The notes: generated from the sequence alone by a model not told the origin. Numbered from the stretch's first letter, positions 23,323 to 32,514 are shown. The stretch: 54,451 bases of DNA from CAZYVU01 sp964651435 (GCA_964651435.1 CAZYVU010000017.1:1-54451), one strand, 5' to 3'. Program-made: numbers and translations.

Positions 23323-23682
23323 GGGGGAGTGGAGCCGTTTTGCTCAACGCCCAGTCCGTGCCCAGGCGCTTTTTTGGAAATTTTCGTCATTTCCATTTAG
23401 CCCCTTGACAAAAATCAATCGGTAGGCTAAACCTCAATTAAAGAAGCAAAACGTAGTTAGGGGTAGAGAATACTTGATACGCTGTAGGGCCTTGGTTTTG
23501 GATACAAAGGTGGCACCGAAAAGGTATGAGGGGAGTGGCAGGTAATGTTAGGCGTTGAAATGGGACCAGTGGTTGCGCGGCTTGACACGCAGCGATATAC
23601 CCACGCCTGCCACGCAAAAGGATCATGAGTGGGTAGGCCTTAGATATTAGCAGCGGCCGTGAGCACGAAGGAGGTCCGAGAC
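23323..23682 (+). ncRNA. Structured 360-nt leader upstream of the kinase-ATPase cluster
   Basis: No protein gene is supported here. A promoter-like TTGACA (23405) is followed by about 200 nt rich in complementary segments. GTGGCA (23535-23540) pairs with TGCCAC (23608-23613), GGCGT (23551-23555) with ACGCC (23603-23607), GGG with CCC inside, and TGCG (23574) with CGCA (23588). Together these make one long interrupted stem with a 10-nt bulge. GTAGGGCCTTGG (about 23481) and GTAGGCCTTAG (about 23634) may close an outer helix through their GGCC cores. A 27-codon ORF starts inside the stem (23545-23628). It could be a riboswitch-like leader or a small RNA. I do not recognise a known class. Confidence 0.35.
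23405..23433 (+). promoter_or_regulatory. Candidate promoter of the structured leader
   Basis: A perfect TTGACA (23405-23410), a 17-nt spacer and TAAACC (3/6). It would give a transcript with a leader of about 240 nt before ATG 23683. Confidence 0.38.
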
Positions 23683-24432
23683 ATGTGGGATGATCTTAGC
23701 TCCGGGTATCAAGAACCTTTTGCCAAACGCAGCGTCAATCCAAAAAGACAACAAGCCTCAGATACGTCAAAGAAAGCTGTAATAACCATCTCCCGGCCTA
23801 CGGGCGCAGGCGGGTACGCGGTCGCATCGAAGCTTTCCGAGTACCTGCAAAAGTTTGCCCCTTGCCCCACCGGATGGCCCATATGGAGCAAGAATCTGGT
23901 CGAAAAGGTTCTGGAGGACCATAGTCTTCACGGGCGGGTCGCAGACTTTATAAAAGAGGGCCACAAGGGCAGCATACGGGATTCTGTGGAGGAGTGGCTC
24001 GGCCTCCATCCTTCCGCATGGACCCTCGTGGAGCAGACCAACACGACGATGCTCCAGCTCGCGGAGGAGGGGAACGTCATTCTCATGGGGTGGGGTTCCT
24101 TCCTGGTGACGAGCGAGCTGCAGACGGCCTTCCACGTGCGCCTTGTCGCCTCTCTCGCGAAACGGTTGGAGAAGGTTCTGCCGGGCCACAATTTCGACGA
24201 GAAGGCGGCCCTCCGCTACATCAAGAAGGAAGACGAGGGGCGGCGGCGCTACATCAAGGACAATTTCCAAAGAGACGTCGATGATCCGCTGCTGTACCAC
24301 TTAGTAATCAACCTCGATCTCATGAACCACGACGAGGCGGCCCGACTGATCGGTGACGAAGTGGTCAGGCGTCTCGGTCTGGACAAACGACCCAAGGCGG
24401 CTGCAAGCGAGCAGCATTTGACGCATCATTAG
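23683..24432 (+). CDS. Cytidylate kinase-like family protein
   Basis: A 249-residue protein of the cytidylate kinase-like (Cmk2/AAA_26) family. The N-terminal VITISRPTGAGGYAVASKLSEYL is a modified P-loop. RKxDxxR-like positions follow in the lid region (KKEDEGRRRYIKDNF), and DDPLLYHLVINLD is the characteristic tail. Such proteins are presumed to phosphorylate a nucleotide or small molecule, but most are uncharacterised; true Cmk is usually encoded elsewhere. ATG 23683 is preceded by AAGGAGGT at ideal spacing; GTG 23659 upstream lacks a site. The ATPase operon begins 26 bases downstream and is probably co-transcribed. Confidence 0.8.
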   Translation: MWDDLSSGYQEPFAKRSVNPKRQQASDTSKKAVITISRPTGAGGYAVASKLSEYLQKFAPCPTGWPIWSKNLVEKVLEDHSLHGRVADFIKEGHKGSIRDSVEEWLGLHPSAWTLVEQTNTTMLQLAEEGNVILMGWGSFLVTSELQTAFHVRLVASLAKRLEKVLPGHNFDEKAALRYIKKEDEGRRRYIKDNFQRDVDDPLLYHLVINLDLMNHDEAARLIGDEVVRRLGLDKRPKAAASEQHLTHH

Positions 24433-24458
24433 GAGATTGATTCCGGGGAGGTGTGAGC

Positions 24459-24773
24459 ATGCGCGATGTAATCCAAAAGATCGTCGCGACGGAAGGGGAG
24501 GCGAAGCTTATCGTGGAGCGGGCCAGGGGCGAAGCGGAGCGCATCTCGTCGGAGGCCCAACGCAAAGGTCAGGATATGCTGGACCGTGCACGCCAGGAAG
24601 CGGTTGCCGAAGCCCGAAAGATAGTAGACGCGGCGATAGAGGCGGCCAACCGGGAGAAGCAGGAGCTTTTGGCCCGCGCTGCCGTTGAGATCGAAAGGGA
24701 GATTCAGCTCGATCCGGCCATGAGTGAGCGGGCTGTGGAGGAAGTGGTCCGGTGCGTGTGCAGACAGTTGTAG
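24459..24773 (+). CDS. V/A-type ATPase peripheral stalk subunit H-like
   Basis: A 104-residue protein that is nearly all charged alpha-helix, with Glu/Ala/Arg heptads from about residue 10 to 85. It matches AhaH/NtpF-like stator subunits that pair with subunit E to hold the catalytic head. ATG 24459 has GGGGAGG 6 nt upstream. It is the first ATPase gene and overlaps subunit C by 22 bases. The assignment rests on position, length and coiled-coil composition, because sequence motifs in this family are weak. Confidence 0.7.
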   Translation: MRDVIQKIVATEGEAKLIVERARGEAERISSEAQRKGQDMLDRARQEAVAEARKIVDAAIEAANREKQELLARAAVEIEREIQLDPAMSERAVEEVVRCVCRQL

Positions 24774-25864
24774 CCGGTTCCGGTCCCGCTTCGAAGGTGC
24801 CCTCCGCCCGACGGATGGCCAACGACCTGGATTTCATCGCCGCCCGCCTCCACGGTCGCCGCAGCCGCATGGCTGAGGCAGAGAGGCTGGACAGCCTGTG
24901 CCGCGTAGGAAATCCCGAGGAATTGTTTAGCCTCTTCTTTCCGGAATCGGAACTGGAAACGGTGGCCGAGTTTCAACGCCTCTGCGTACAGGCGTTGATC
25001 GCCGAGCTGTCGGAGTTTCGGGCTCACATATCGGGCCCCGGCGCAGACCTCCTCGACTGGATGCTGGTGCGGTTTCAGGCAGAGAACTTAAAGGTGCTGT
25101 TGCGGGTCTTTATTACGAAGACGGCCGCCGGCAACCCGGAAGACCACCTTGTGGCGCTTCCGAAGGAGCTGGCCCTGGACCAGCGTCGATTCCTTGCCGC
25201 CGAATCCCTTGACGACTTCATACGGTTGGTCCCGAAGGGCCTTCTGAGGCAGAGCCTGGAAGAGGCGGCGGAAATATACCGCGATTTTCCTCGTCCCTTC
25301 TTTTTTGAGGCGGCCTTGGACCTCGGGTACTTTCTGGGATTACTTGCAAGGCTGGAAAAGCTTTCCGGGGAGAGCCGCGAGACCCTGAAGCCGCTAATCT
25401 ATCAAGAAGTAGACATCTACCACGTCTCGCTCGTTGCCCGCGGAAAATTTCACTATGGCCTTCCGCCGGAGATGCTCATGCCTCTCCATGTCGCCGGGAG
25501 CCGCATACTGCGTGCGGGGTTTGAATCCATGCTTCACGATCCCGAGCTTTCTGTTTCCGTAGGCCGCGTTGTGGGGAGGGTGGTTGATGTGGCCCCTCCG
25601 GAGCGCGTAGGTGGTGAGGGAGCAGGAACCATCGACGCCTCGGCCGTGGAGGCCCTTGCCTGGACGCGGTTCTACCGCCTGGCCAATACGGCGTTCCGCA
25701 GGAGCCACATGGGGTTGGGCGCCGTGGTGGGCTATGCAGGCCTCCGGCGGATGGAGGTGGCGAACCTCATCACCATCTCTGAGGGCATCCGGAGCGGCAT
25801 GGCCCCGGAGATGATTCGGGGGCGCCTGATCCCCCGGTCCGTTGTGGAGGGGACACATGTTTAG
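24752..25864 (+). CDS. V/A-type ATPase subunit C (AC39/d family)
   Basis: A 370-residue central-stalk socket subunit linking the membrane rotor to the D-F shaft. It is helical and soluble with the AC39 pattern of three related bundles; NLKVLLRVF and FYRLANTAFRRSHMGLGAVVGY with the final LRRMEVANLITISEGIRSGM are the family's typical C-terminal block (xxEVxNLRxIxxG). The start is GTG 24752 inside the H-subunit gene. The first 25 residues are not conserved-looking, so a later start is possible. Confidence 0.85.
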   Translation: MRVQTVVAGSGPASKVPSARRMANDLDFIAARLHGRRSRMAEAERLDSLCRVGNPEELFSLFFPESELETVAEFQRLCVQALIAELSEFRAHISGPGADLLDWMLVRFQAENLKVLLRVFITKTAAGNPEDHLVALPKELALDQRRFLAAESLDDFIRLVPKGLLRQSLEEAAEIYRDFPRPFFFEAALDLGYFLGLLARLEKLSGESRETLKPLIYQEVDIYHVSLVARGKFHYGLPPEMLMPLHVAGSRILRAGFESMLHDPELSVSVGRVVGRVVDVAPPERVGGEGAGTIDASAVEALAWTRFYRLANTAFRRSHMGLGAVVGYAGLRRMEVANLITISEGIRSGMAPEMIRGRLIPRSVVEGTHV

Positions 25865-27830
25865 GCCGGTGCCCATGATGCGTGTGCAGGTGGTCGTTCT
25901 GGAACAGGACGAACGGGCCGTGCTTGAGGATTTGGGGCGCTTAGGGATCCTGCAGTTGACCCGCGCGCCCGCCGATACCGGCGCCGGGCCGTCGGCTGCC
26001 GTCGACCGATCGGCCGAGCTGACTCGGTGCGATCGTATTCGGTCCCGCATCGACGAGCTCCGCCAATCGCTGGAGGTGCCTATACCGGCTGTTCAGGCCC
26101 AGGAAGGGGAGATGGGTCTTGATCAGGCGGAGGAAGGCCTTCGCGTCCTGGAGCAGGGGGCGGCGGGTATCCTGGCTCGGCGCCGCCGCCTTGTGGAGCG
26201 CCAAAAGGAGTTGGCCGCCTTGTCCGAGCGGATGGCCTCCTATCGTGGCCTCGACGTTCCCCTGGCGGGCCCCGACCATTTCTCGTTCCTCCACTTTGTA
26301 ACCGGCACCTTGCCGCCGCAGAACCTCGAGGCGTTGCAAAAGGAGGTCGGCGATGACGTCGCCCTCCTGCCCCTGGCAACCCACAAGGGCCAACAGTCGA
26401 TTGTGGCCGTGGCCTCGCGACACAGCGTCCCTGCCCTGGAAAGGGCGCTTCAGAACGCTGGTTTTCAAAAGGAGACCCTTCCCGTCGTCGAAGGTGCTAC
26501 CGTCGACCAGTTCTCGGAGGAAGGGGAGCGGGAGCGCGACCAACTGGCGGCGGAACTCGAACAATTGAGGGGTGAGCTCAAAAATATTGCAGCCGATTTC
26601 GCCCCTCAGGTGGCCAACATCGAACAGTTCATCGACAGGGAGCGCATGTTCCTCGATGCCGGCCAGAAGTTTTCCCGCACGGAATCGACGGTGCTGCTCG
26701 CCGGCTGGGTGCCCATGCGGGAGACGGAGGCCCTGAGGGAGCGGGTGAGGAACACAACGGGCGGCCGTTGCGTGATCCAGGTCAGCGTGCCCGAAGAGTC
26801 AGAGGAGGAGCAGATCCCTGTCCTGCTCAAGAACAACCGCCTCCTCCGCCCCTTCGAAATGCTTGTTTCGACCTACGGCCTGCCGACGTACGGCGAGCTC
26901 GAGCCGACCCTGTTCGTAGCGCTAAGCTATGTCGTCATGTTCGGTCTCATGTTTGGCGACGCCGGGCACGGTTTTGTCCTGGCCGCCTTCGGAGTCGTTG
27001 CCCTCATGGTGGGCCGGGCGGAGAAGATACGGGACATCGGTGTGTTGCTCCTGTTTGGGGGCACCTCAAGCATGATTTTTGGCATCGTCTACGGCAGCTA
27101 CTTCGGTATCGAGGCCTTGAAGAAATACGCCCTCTGGCATGATCCGCTGGAAGGGGATCCCATGCAGTTGATGTACGGGGCCATCGGCATCGGCATCGGG
27201 TTGATCAGCATAGGGCTCATCTTAAATATCATCAACCGCTTTCGTCGTGGCGACATGATCGGCGCCTTTCTTGACAAGTTTGGTGTCGTGGGCCTTCTGT
27301 TTTACTGGGGTGCATTGCTTCTGCTCATGAAGGGTGCGGCTTTTCAGTCGCGCGGGCTGACGGGCCTGGCCCTTGTCGTTTTTGTGGCAGTGCCCATCGT
27401 CGGCTGGTCCCTCAAAGAGCCCCTTGAGCACCTGCTGGGCCGTGCGGGAGGCCACGGGGGAGAGGGCGGCGGCATGGGTGCGGCCATCACCGAGTCCTGT
27501 GTCGGCGCCTTTGAGGCCATACTCAGCTACCTCGCCAACACGATTAGCTTTGTTCGTCTTGCCGCCTACGCCATGAGCCATGCCGCCCTGCTTTTTGCCT
27601 CTTTCATGCTGGCAGAGGAGGTTCGACATATCTCTTTCGGCGGTAGCGTATGGAGCTTGGTGGTCATCATACTGGGCAATGTCGTCGCAATCGTTCTCGA
27701 AGGGATTATCGCTTCGGTTCAGGCGTTGCGTCTCGAATACTATGAGTTTTTCGGTAAGTTTTTCTCGGGCAGCGGTCGGCCTTTCGATCCCTTTCGCCTG
27801 GCGCCGAACAATAAGGAGCTGAAGCCATGA
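25857..27830 (+). CDS. V/A-type ATPase subunit I (a-subunit, ion half-channels)
   Basis: A 657-residue integral subunit. Residues 1-330 are a cytoplasmic, partly coiled-coil stator domain. The C-terminal half has about seven to eight membrane helices, including VMFGLMFGDAGHGFVL, and the arginine helix region LANTISFVRLAAYAMSHAAL, where Arg contacts the K-ring glutamate to complete the ion path. ATG 25857 follows GGAGGGG and overlaps the subunit C stop (8 bases). Confidence 0.92.
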   Translation: MFRPVPMMRVQVVVLEQDERAVLEDLGRLGILQLTRAPADTGAGPSAAVDRSAELTRCDRIRSRIDELRQSLEVPIPAVQAQEGEMGLDQAEEGLRVLEQGAAGILARRRRLVERQKELAALSERMASYRGLDVPLAGPDHFSFLHFVTGTLPPQNLEALQKEVGDDVALLPLATHKGQQSIVAVASRHSVPALERALQNAGFQKETLPVVEGATVDQFSEEGERERDQLAAELEQLRGELKNIAADFAPQVANIEQFIDRERMFLDAGQKFSRTESTVLLAGWVPMRETEALRERVRNTTGGRCVIQVSVPEESEEEQIPVLLKNNRLLRPFEMLVSTYGLPTYGELEPTLFVALSYVVMFGLMFGDAGHGFVLAAFGVVALMVGRAEKIRDIGVLLLFGGTSSMIFGIVYGSYFGIEALKKYALWHDPLEGDPMQLMYGAIGIGIGLISIGLILNIINRFRRGDMIGAFLDKFGVVGLLFYWGALLLLMKGAAFQSRGLTGLALVVFVAVPIVGWSLKEPLEHLLGRAGGHGGEGGGMGAAITESCVGAFEAILSYLANTISFVRLAAYAMSHAALLFASFMLAEEVRHISFGGSVWSLVVIILGNVVAIVLEGIIASVQALRLEYYEFFGKFFSGSGRPFDPFRLAPNNKELKP

Positions 27831-27970
27831 GTGGCGGGCGCACAGAAAAGGATGCGCAGGTCTGGAAGCGGGATTGGCCGATGGAAGGTGCGGTGCGGGC
27901 CCCGAGGCTGAAGAGGATGAACGTGGTTAGCTCACAAGGTGAGCCCCAGAAAACAGCAGGGAGGTGCCAC

Positions 27971-28315
27971 ATGATGAAGTTGTCACACTGGCGTGTTGGA
28001 TTGGTTGGAGCGGTTCTGGTGGGCATAGTCCTGCTCGGAACGGGGGCGATGGCGGAGGAGGCCGCGAAAGGGGGGACATCGACAGACCTGGTGTCGGCCT
28101 ACCGGACCATCGGGCTCGGGGCCGCGGCTGCCTTGGCCATCGCAGTCAGCATCCTCGGAGCGGGATACGCTGTCGGGCGGATAGGGTCGGCCGCACTCGG
28201 CGCCGCAGCGGAGAAGCCGGAACTCTTGACCCGCAGTATCCTTTTTGTCGCATTGGCAGAAGGACTTGCCGTGCTCGGATTCGCTATCGCTATGATGCTC
28301 ATACAGAAGATATGA
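27971..28315 (+). CDS. V/A-type ATPase subunit K (proteolipid rotor ring)
   Basis: A 114-residue proteolipid. Residues 8-27 form an N-terminal hydrophobic segment ending GAMAEE that looks like a signal peptide; the mature part has the two-helix hairpin of an 8-kDa c-subunit. The ion-carrying Glu97 lies in FVALAEGLAVLG. The Gln and Ser/Thr companions seen in sodium-binding rings are absent (AEG rather than AES; GAGYA rather than GQGYA), so protons are the likelier ion. ATG 27971 has GGGAGGTG upstream. An in-frame ATG at 27827 overlaps the subunit I stop as ATGA, also with a good AAGGAG site, and would add 48 residues. Confidence 0.88.
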   Translation: MMKLSHWRVGLVGAVLVGIVLLGTGAMAEEAAKGGTSTDLVSAYRTIGLGAAAALAIAVSILGAGYAVGRIGSAALGAAAEKPELLTRSILFVALAEGLAVLGFAIAMMLIQKI

Positions 28316-28325
28316 GGGAGAGCGA

Positions 28326-28634
28326 ATGAAGTTTTATTGCATCGGCGACGAGGATACGGTGAGAGGATTTCGGCTGGCAGGCATAGGGGCGCAGGTGGTG
28401 GCGACGGCCGAGGAGGCTCGTAAAGCGATCAGGGGGGCTGCAGCCAGGCCTGACTGCGGGGTCATTATTGTTCCCGAAGCCGTGGCCGAATGGGTGCGGG
28501 AGGACATAGAAGGCATCCGCCTCGAGCGCGAAGGCGCCCTGGTTGTCGAGATACCGGGCCCGCAAGGGCCTCGGGCGGGGCGAAAGAGCCTGCGCGAGTT
28601 TGTACAGGAAGCTGTGGGTGTGCGTGTTGGTTAA
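28326..28634 (+). CDS. V/A-type ATPase subunit F
   Basis: A 102-residue Rossmann-like central-stalk subunit. It begins MKFYCIGDEDTVRGFRLAGI, the standard F-subunit opening, and GVIIVPEAVAEWVREDI matches the second family block. It ends with the helical tail that inserts beside subunit D. Ribosome-binding site GAGGGAGAG. It sits 10 bases after subunit K and 12 before subunit E. Confidence 0.9.
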   Translation: MKFYCIGDEDTVRGFRLAGIGAQVVATAEEARKAIRGAAARPDCGVIIVPEAVAEWVREDIEGIRLEREGALVVEIPGPQGPRAGRKSLREFVQEAVGVRVG

Positions 28635-28646
28635 AGGGGTCTGCGG

Positions 28647-29297
28647 ATGACAACAAACGAGAGTTCTACCGAAGTTTTGCGGGAGGAGATCATGGCGGAC
28701 GCCGGTCGGGAGGGCGAGGAGATCGTGCTCCGGGCCAGCCGTGAGGCAGAGGCCTTTCTGAAAAAGGCCGCCGACGAAGCAGAGAAGCTGAAGCAGGAGC
28801 GGCTGGCCGAGGCCCAGGCCGAAGCGGTGCGACAGAGCGAGCTGATTCGCGCTACGGTACCCGTGGAAAGGGGCCGGCTCAGTGCCGCCCGCATCGAGTC
28901 TCATCTTCAATCCATCTACGATGAGGCGAGCCGGCGCTTGGCGGCAGGGAAGGGCTTCGATTATCGGGAGACACTGATCACCCTTGCATCTTACGCCATA
29001 AGCCGGATGGAAGGCGCCCAGTTTGTCGTCAAGGTTGCCGAAGCGGACGGCGATGTATCGACCAACGACATGGCCGGAGAGATAGAGCGGCGCGTGGGCA
29101 GGCCGGTGCGCGTCACCGTTCTGCGGGATACGGACGTCTCAGGGGCCGGCGTAGTGGTTGAGGATGCGGCGTCTCGCCAGGTATGGGATAACCGTCTTAT
29201 CAAGAGGCTTGAACGGTTGTGGCCGGAGCTGAGGCAACGGATAGCTGTGGAGGCGGCCTTTGTACCGAAAGCCGGATCAGGGGGAGACAGCCTATGA
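28647..29297 (+). CDS. V/A-type ATPase subunit E (peripheral stalk)
   Basis: A 216-residue stator subunit. The N-terminal half (to about residue 90) is a long charged coiled coil rich in Glu/Ala/Arg. The C-terminal half is the globular head that grips subunit B, with GAGVVVEDAASRQVWDNRLIKRLER as the conserved block (GGxxVxxxDGxxxxDNTxxxRL in relatives). The start is ATG 28647 with AAAGGGG upstream. The stop overlaps the subunit A start as ATGA. Confidence 0.88.
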   Translation: MTTNESSTEVLREEIMADAGREGEEIVLRASREAEAFLKKAADEAEKLKQERLAEAQAEAVRQSELIRATVPVERGRLSAARIESHLQSIYDEASRRLAAGKGFDYRETLITLASYAISRMEGAQFVVKVAEADGDVSTNDMAGEIERRVGRPVRVTVLRDTDVSGAGVVVEDAASRQVWDNRLIKRLERLWPELRQRIAVEAAFVPKAGSGGDSL

Positions 29298-31105
29298 CCA
29301 CCGTTACGAAACAGAAAGAACCGGTTGTTACGCGGATCAGCGGTCCCATTGTGACGGCCGAGGGAATGGGCGCAGCACAGATGTACGAAGTGGTCCAGGT
29401 GGGGAGCCTCGGCCTCGTCGGTGAGGTTGTCCGGTTGGTGGGCGATCAGGCAACGATCCAGGTTTACGAGGACACAACCATGGTGAGCCCCGGAGCCCCG
29501 GTCACGTGCACGGGTGCACCGCTGTCTGTGTGGCTGGGCCCCGGGCTGGTCGGTAACATCTATGACGGTATTCAGCGTCCCCTGCCGGGCATCCAGGCGA
29601 GCAGCGGGGCCTGGATCCGCCGTGGTGAAAAGGTAGATCCGCTGGATACGGAAAGGCGCTGGACCTTTGAGCCGTTGGTGAGTGCGGGGGAAATGGTCAC
29701 GGCGGGGCAGGCCATAGGGAAGGTCGTCGAGACACCCCTGGTTAACCACCTGATCATGGCTCCGCCCGATGTGAGCGGTACCGTATGGTCCATAGTCGAC
29801 AAAGGAGATTACAGGCTTTCCGATCCGCTTGCCGTCATAGAGACCGAGTCGGGCCGCCGGGATGTAACGATGCTCCAAAAGTGGCCGGTGCGGGTCCCGC
29901 GCCCCATTCTGGAAAGATTGCGCATCAGCGAACCGTTGATCACGGGCCAGCGCATCATCGACACATTCTTTCCTATCGGCAAGGGAGGTGCCGCAGCGAT
30001 CCCCGGCGGCTTCGGGACGGGCAAGACGATCACGCAGCACCAGTTGGCAAAATGGTCCGATGCCGAAATCATCGTCTTTATCGGTTGCGGGGAGCGGGGG
30101 AACGAAATGACGGAGGTCCTTCGGGAGTTTCCGGAGCTGAAAGACCCGCGTTCGGGACGGCCCCTCATGGAGAGGACCATTCTTATCGCAAACACCTCGA
30201 ATATGCCCGTCGCAGCGCGGGAGGTGTCCATCTACACGGGGATTACGCTGGCTGAGTACTACCGGGATATGGGGCTGAGCGTGGCAGTATTTGCGGACTC
30301 CACGAGCCGGTGGGCCGAGGCCCTTCGCGAACTTGCCGCCCGTCTGGAGGAGATGCCTGCGGAGGAGGGGTTTCCGGCGTCGCTGCCGACCCGGCTCGCG
30401 CAGTTTTACGAGCGGGGCGGCGCAGTGACCACACTCGGGGGTCAGCAGGCCTCGGTGAGTATCGTGGGCGCCGTCAGCCCGCCCGGCGGCGACTTTTCCG
30501 AACCGGTGACGCAACACACGCGCCGGTTCATCCGGTGCTTCTGGGCCCTCGACACGGAGCTGGCCAATGCGCGCCATTATCCGTCCATTCATTGGCTGCA
30601 CTCCTACTCCGAGTATGCGGAAGATGTGGGAAGCTGGTGGCAGAAAAAGGCGCCGGACTGGGTGGAGCTCCGCACGGAGGCCCTGACGCTCCTCCAGCGC
30701 GAGGATCGCCTCCAGCAGATCGTGAAGCTCGTCGGGCCCGACGTTCTGCCCGACAGCCAGAAGCTGATCCTTTTCATTGCCGAGATCATGAAGGACGGGT
30801 TCCTTGCCCAAAGCGCCTTTGACGAGAACGACATGTACTGTACGCCTGAAAAGCAGGTTGACCTTCTGCGTACCATTCTGACACTCTATCGCAGGGGCAG
30901 AGACTTGATCCAAAGAGGCGTTTCGTTGGCCCAGATCCGTTGTTTGGCCTGTGTGTCACAGGTCCTTCGCGCAAAGGCGGCTATCGGCAACACAGAGGTT
31001 GGGAAGATGGCCGACCTGGAGCGGATGGTCCTGGACGAGACGGAGATGCTTGCACGAGAATACACGAAAGAGGTTAATGTGATATGCACGCCACCTTCGA
31101 CATAG
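29294..31105 (+). CDS. atpA: V/A-type ATPase catalytic subunit A
   Basis: A 603-residue catalytic subunit that hydrolyses or makes ATP in the hexameric head. The beta-barrel start ITRISGPIV-like segment appears as VTRISGPIVTAEGMG. The A-subunit-specific non-homologous insertion runs from about residue 110 to 190. The Walker A loop GGFGTGKT is near residue 240 and the catalytic glutamate is in GCGERGNEM. Walker B follows in VAVFADSTSRWAEALRE. ATG 29294 is confirmed by the ATGA overlap and the upstream GGGGAGA. A 640-codon open frame on the opposite strand is a shadow. Confidence 0.96.
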   Translation: MTTVTKQKEPVVTRISGPIVTAEGMGAAQMYEVVQVGSLGLVGEVVRLVGDQATIQVYEDTTMVSPGAPVTCTGAPLSVWLGPGLVGNIYDGIQRPLPGIQASSGAWIRRGEKVDPLDTERRWTFEPLVSAGEMVTAGQAIGKVVETPLVNHLIMAPPDVSGTVWSIVDKGDYRLSDPLAVIETESGRRDVTMLQKWPVRVPRPILERLRISEPLITGQRIIDTFFPIGKGGAAAIPGGFGTGKTITQHQLAKWSDAEIIVFIGCGERGNEMTEVLREFPELKDPRSGRPLMERTILIANTSNMPVAAREVSIYTGITLAEYYRDMGLSVAVFADSTSRWAEALRELAARLEEMPAEEGFPASLPTRLAQFYERGGAVTTLGGQQASVSIVGAVSPPGGDFSEPVTQHTRRFIRCFWALDTELANARHYPSIHWLHSYSEYAEDVGSWWQKKAPDWVELRTEALTLLQREDRLQQIVKLVGPDVLPDSQKLILFIAEIMKDGFLAQSAFDENDMYCTPEKQVDLLRTILTLYRRGRDLIQRGVSLAQIRCLACVSQVLRAKAAIGNTEVGKMADLERMVLDETEMLAREYTKEVNVICTPPST

Positions 31106-32514
31106 AAGACCGGGGATTACAGTACGTAGGAGCTTCGCGCATTGAAGGACCGCTGGTAGTGGTGGAGCGCGTCCGCGATGTGGGGTACGACGAGATCGTT
31201 GAGATTCTTGACTCCGCCGGACACCACCGCCTGGGCCGCGTGCTTGACGTTTCGGAGGCGCAGGTGGTGGTCCAGGTCTTGGAGGGGACCACAGGCCTGT
31301 CGAACCAGACGCTGAAGGCCCGCTTTCTCGGAGAAAGCTTCCGCCTCCCTGTTTCGCGCCACATGCTCGGCCGCGTCTTCGACGGGCTCGGCCGTCCGGC
31401 CGACGGTGGTCCGCCGGCCCTTGCCGCTGAGCGGTGCGACGTGAACGGGATGCCCATCAACCCTTACGCCCGCCGCTACCCCCGTGAATTTATCCAGACG
31501 GGTCTATCGGCCATTGACGGCATGAACGCCCTGGTAAGGGGTCAGAAGCTGCCTATCTTTTCAGGAAACGGGTTGCCCCACGACCGCGTTTCGGCGCAAA
31601 TCATGCGGCAGGCCCGCCTCCTGGAAGAAGAGGTGGAGTTTTCCATCGTCTTTGCCGCCATGGGCGTGAAGCACGACGTGGCGCAGTTCTTCATCCGCAA
31701 TTTCCAGGATTCGGGTGCCCTCGCCCGGGCCGTCATGTTCTTCTCCCTGGCTGATGCGCCGAGCGTCGAGCGCCTCCTGACTCCACGGGTGGCCCTGACC
31801 ATGGCGGAGCATTTGGCCTTCGACTGCGGACAGCACGTACTGGTCCTCCTGACGGACATGACCAACTACTGCGAAAGCCTCCGGGAGGTTGGTACGGCGC
31901 GCGGTGAAATTCCGGGCCGCAAAGGCTATCCGGGCTATCTCTACTCTGACCTCGCCAGCATCTATGAGCGCGCGGGCCGTATTGAAGGCTCCCCCGGGTC
32001 TATCACCCAGATGGCCATCCTGACCATGCCGGCCGACGACATAAGCCACCCCGTGCCCGACCTGACGGGATACATCACCGAGGGGCAGGTCGTGCTGGAC
32101 CGCGACCTTTTCCAGAGGGGTGTGTACCCACCCATAGCAGGCCTGCCGAGCCTTTCGAGGCTTATGAAGGATGGTGTGGGCAAGGGGTATACGCGGGAAG
32201 ACCATCCGATTCTGGCGAGCCAGTTGTTCGCCTGCTATGCATACGTGAAGCGGGTGCGCGGCCTTGCCGACGTCATCGGCGAGGAGGAGTTGAGCACCCT
32301 GGACAAGCAGTATCTTAAATTCGGCGAGGCCTTCGAAATGCGTTTCCTCAATCAGGGCGAATATGAGAATCGATCTATTCAGGAGACGCTCGAACTGGGC
32401 TGGGATGTCTTGTCCACGCTGCCGAGGGATGAGCTGCACCGCGTCAGCGATGCCCTGTTGGAGAAGCATTACCGCGACCAGGGTGCGGCGCCCGTCTGTG
32501 AGGTGCCTGCTTAG
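31084..32514 (+). CDS. atpB: V/A-type ATPase regulatory subunit B
   Basis: A 476-residue non-catalytic nucleotide-binding partner of subunit A. It lacks a P-loop, showing FSGNGLPHDR at that position as expected for B. Other family blocks are GRVFDGLGRP, NPYARRYPREFIQTGLSAIDGMN, FFSLADAPSVERLLTPR, YPGYLYSDLASIYERAGR and GSITQMAILTMPADDISHPVPDLTGYITEGQ. The ATG lies inside the end of the subunit A gene (22-base overlap). Confidence 0.96.
   Translation: MHATFDIEDRGLQYVGASRIEGPLVVVERVRDVGYDEIVEILDSAGHHRLGRVLDVSEAQVVVQVLEGTTGLSNQTLKARFLGESFRLPVSRHMLGRVFDGLGRPADGGPPALAAERCDVNGMPINPYARRYPREFIQTGLSAIDGMNALVRGQKLPIFSGNGLPHDRVSAQIMRQARLLEEEVEFSIVFAAMGVKHDVAQFFIRNFQDSGALARAVMFFSLADAPSVERLLTPRVALTMAEHLAFDCGQHVLVLLTDMTNYCESLREVGTARGEIPGRKGYPGYLYSDLASIYERAGRIEGSPGSITQMAILTMPADDISHPVPDLTGYITEGQVVLDRDLFQRGVYPPIAGLPSLSRLMKDGVGKGYTREDHPILASQLFACYAYVKRVRGLADVIGEEELSTLDKQYLKFGEAFEMRFLNQGEYENRSIQETLELGWDVLSTLPRDELHRVSDALLEKHYRDQGAAPVCEVPA

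Noticed and set aside
23440..23640. c-di-GMP-I, cobalamin, Moco or other known riboswitch in the leader
   Set aside because: I could not match the conserved core of any class by eye; reported only as an unclassified structure.
28991..30913. 640-codon open frame on the minus strand
   Set aside because: Antisense to the clear ATPase subunits E and A; it arises from GC-rich third positions.
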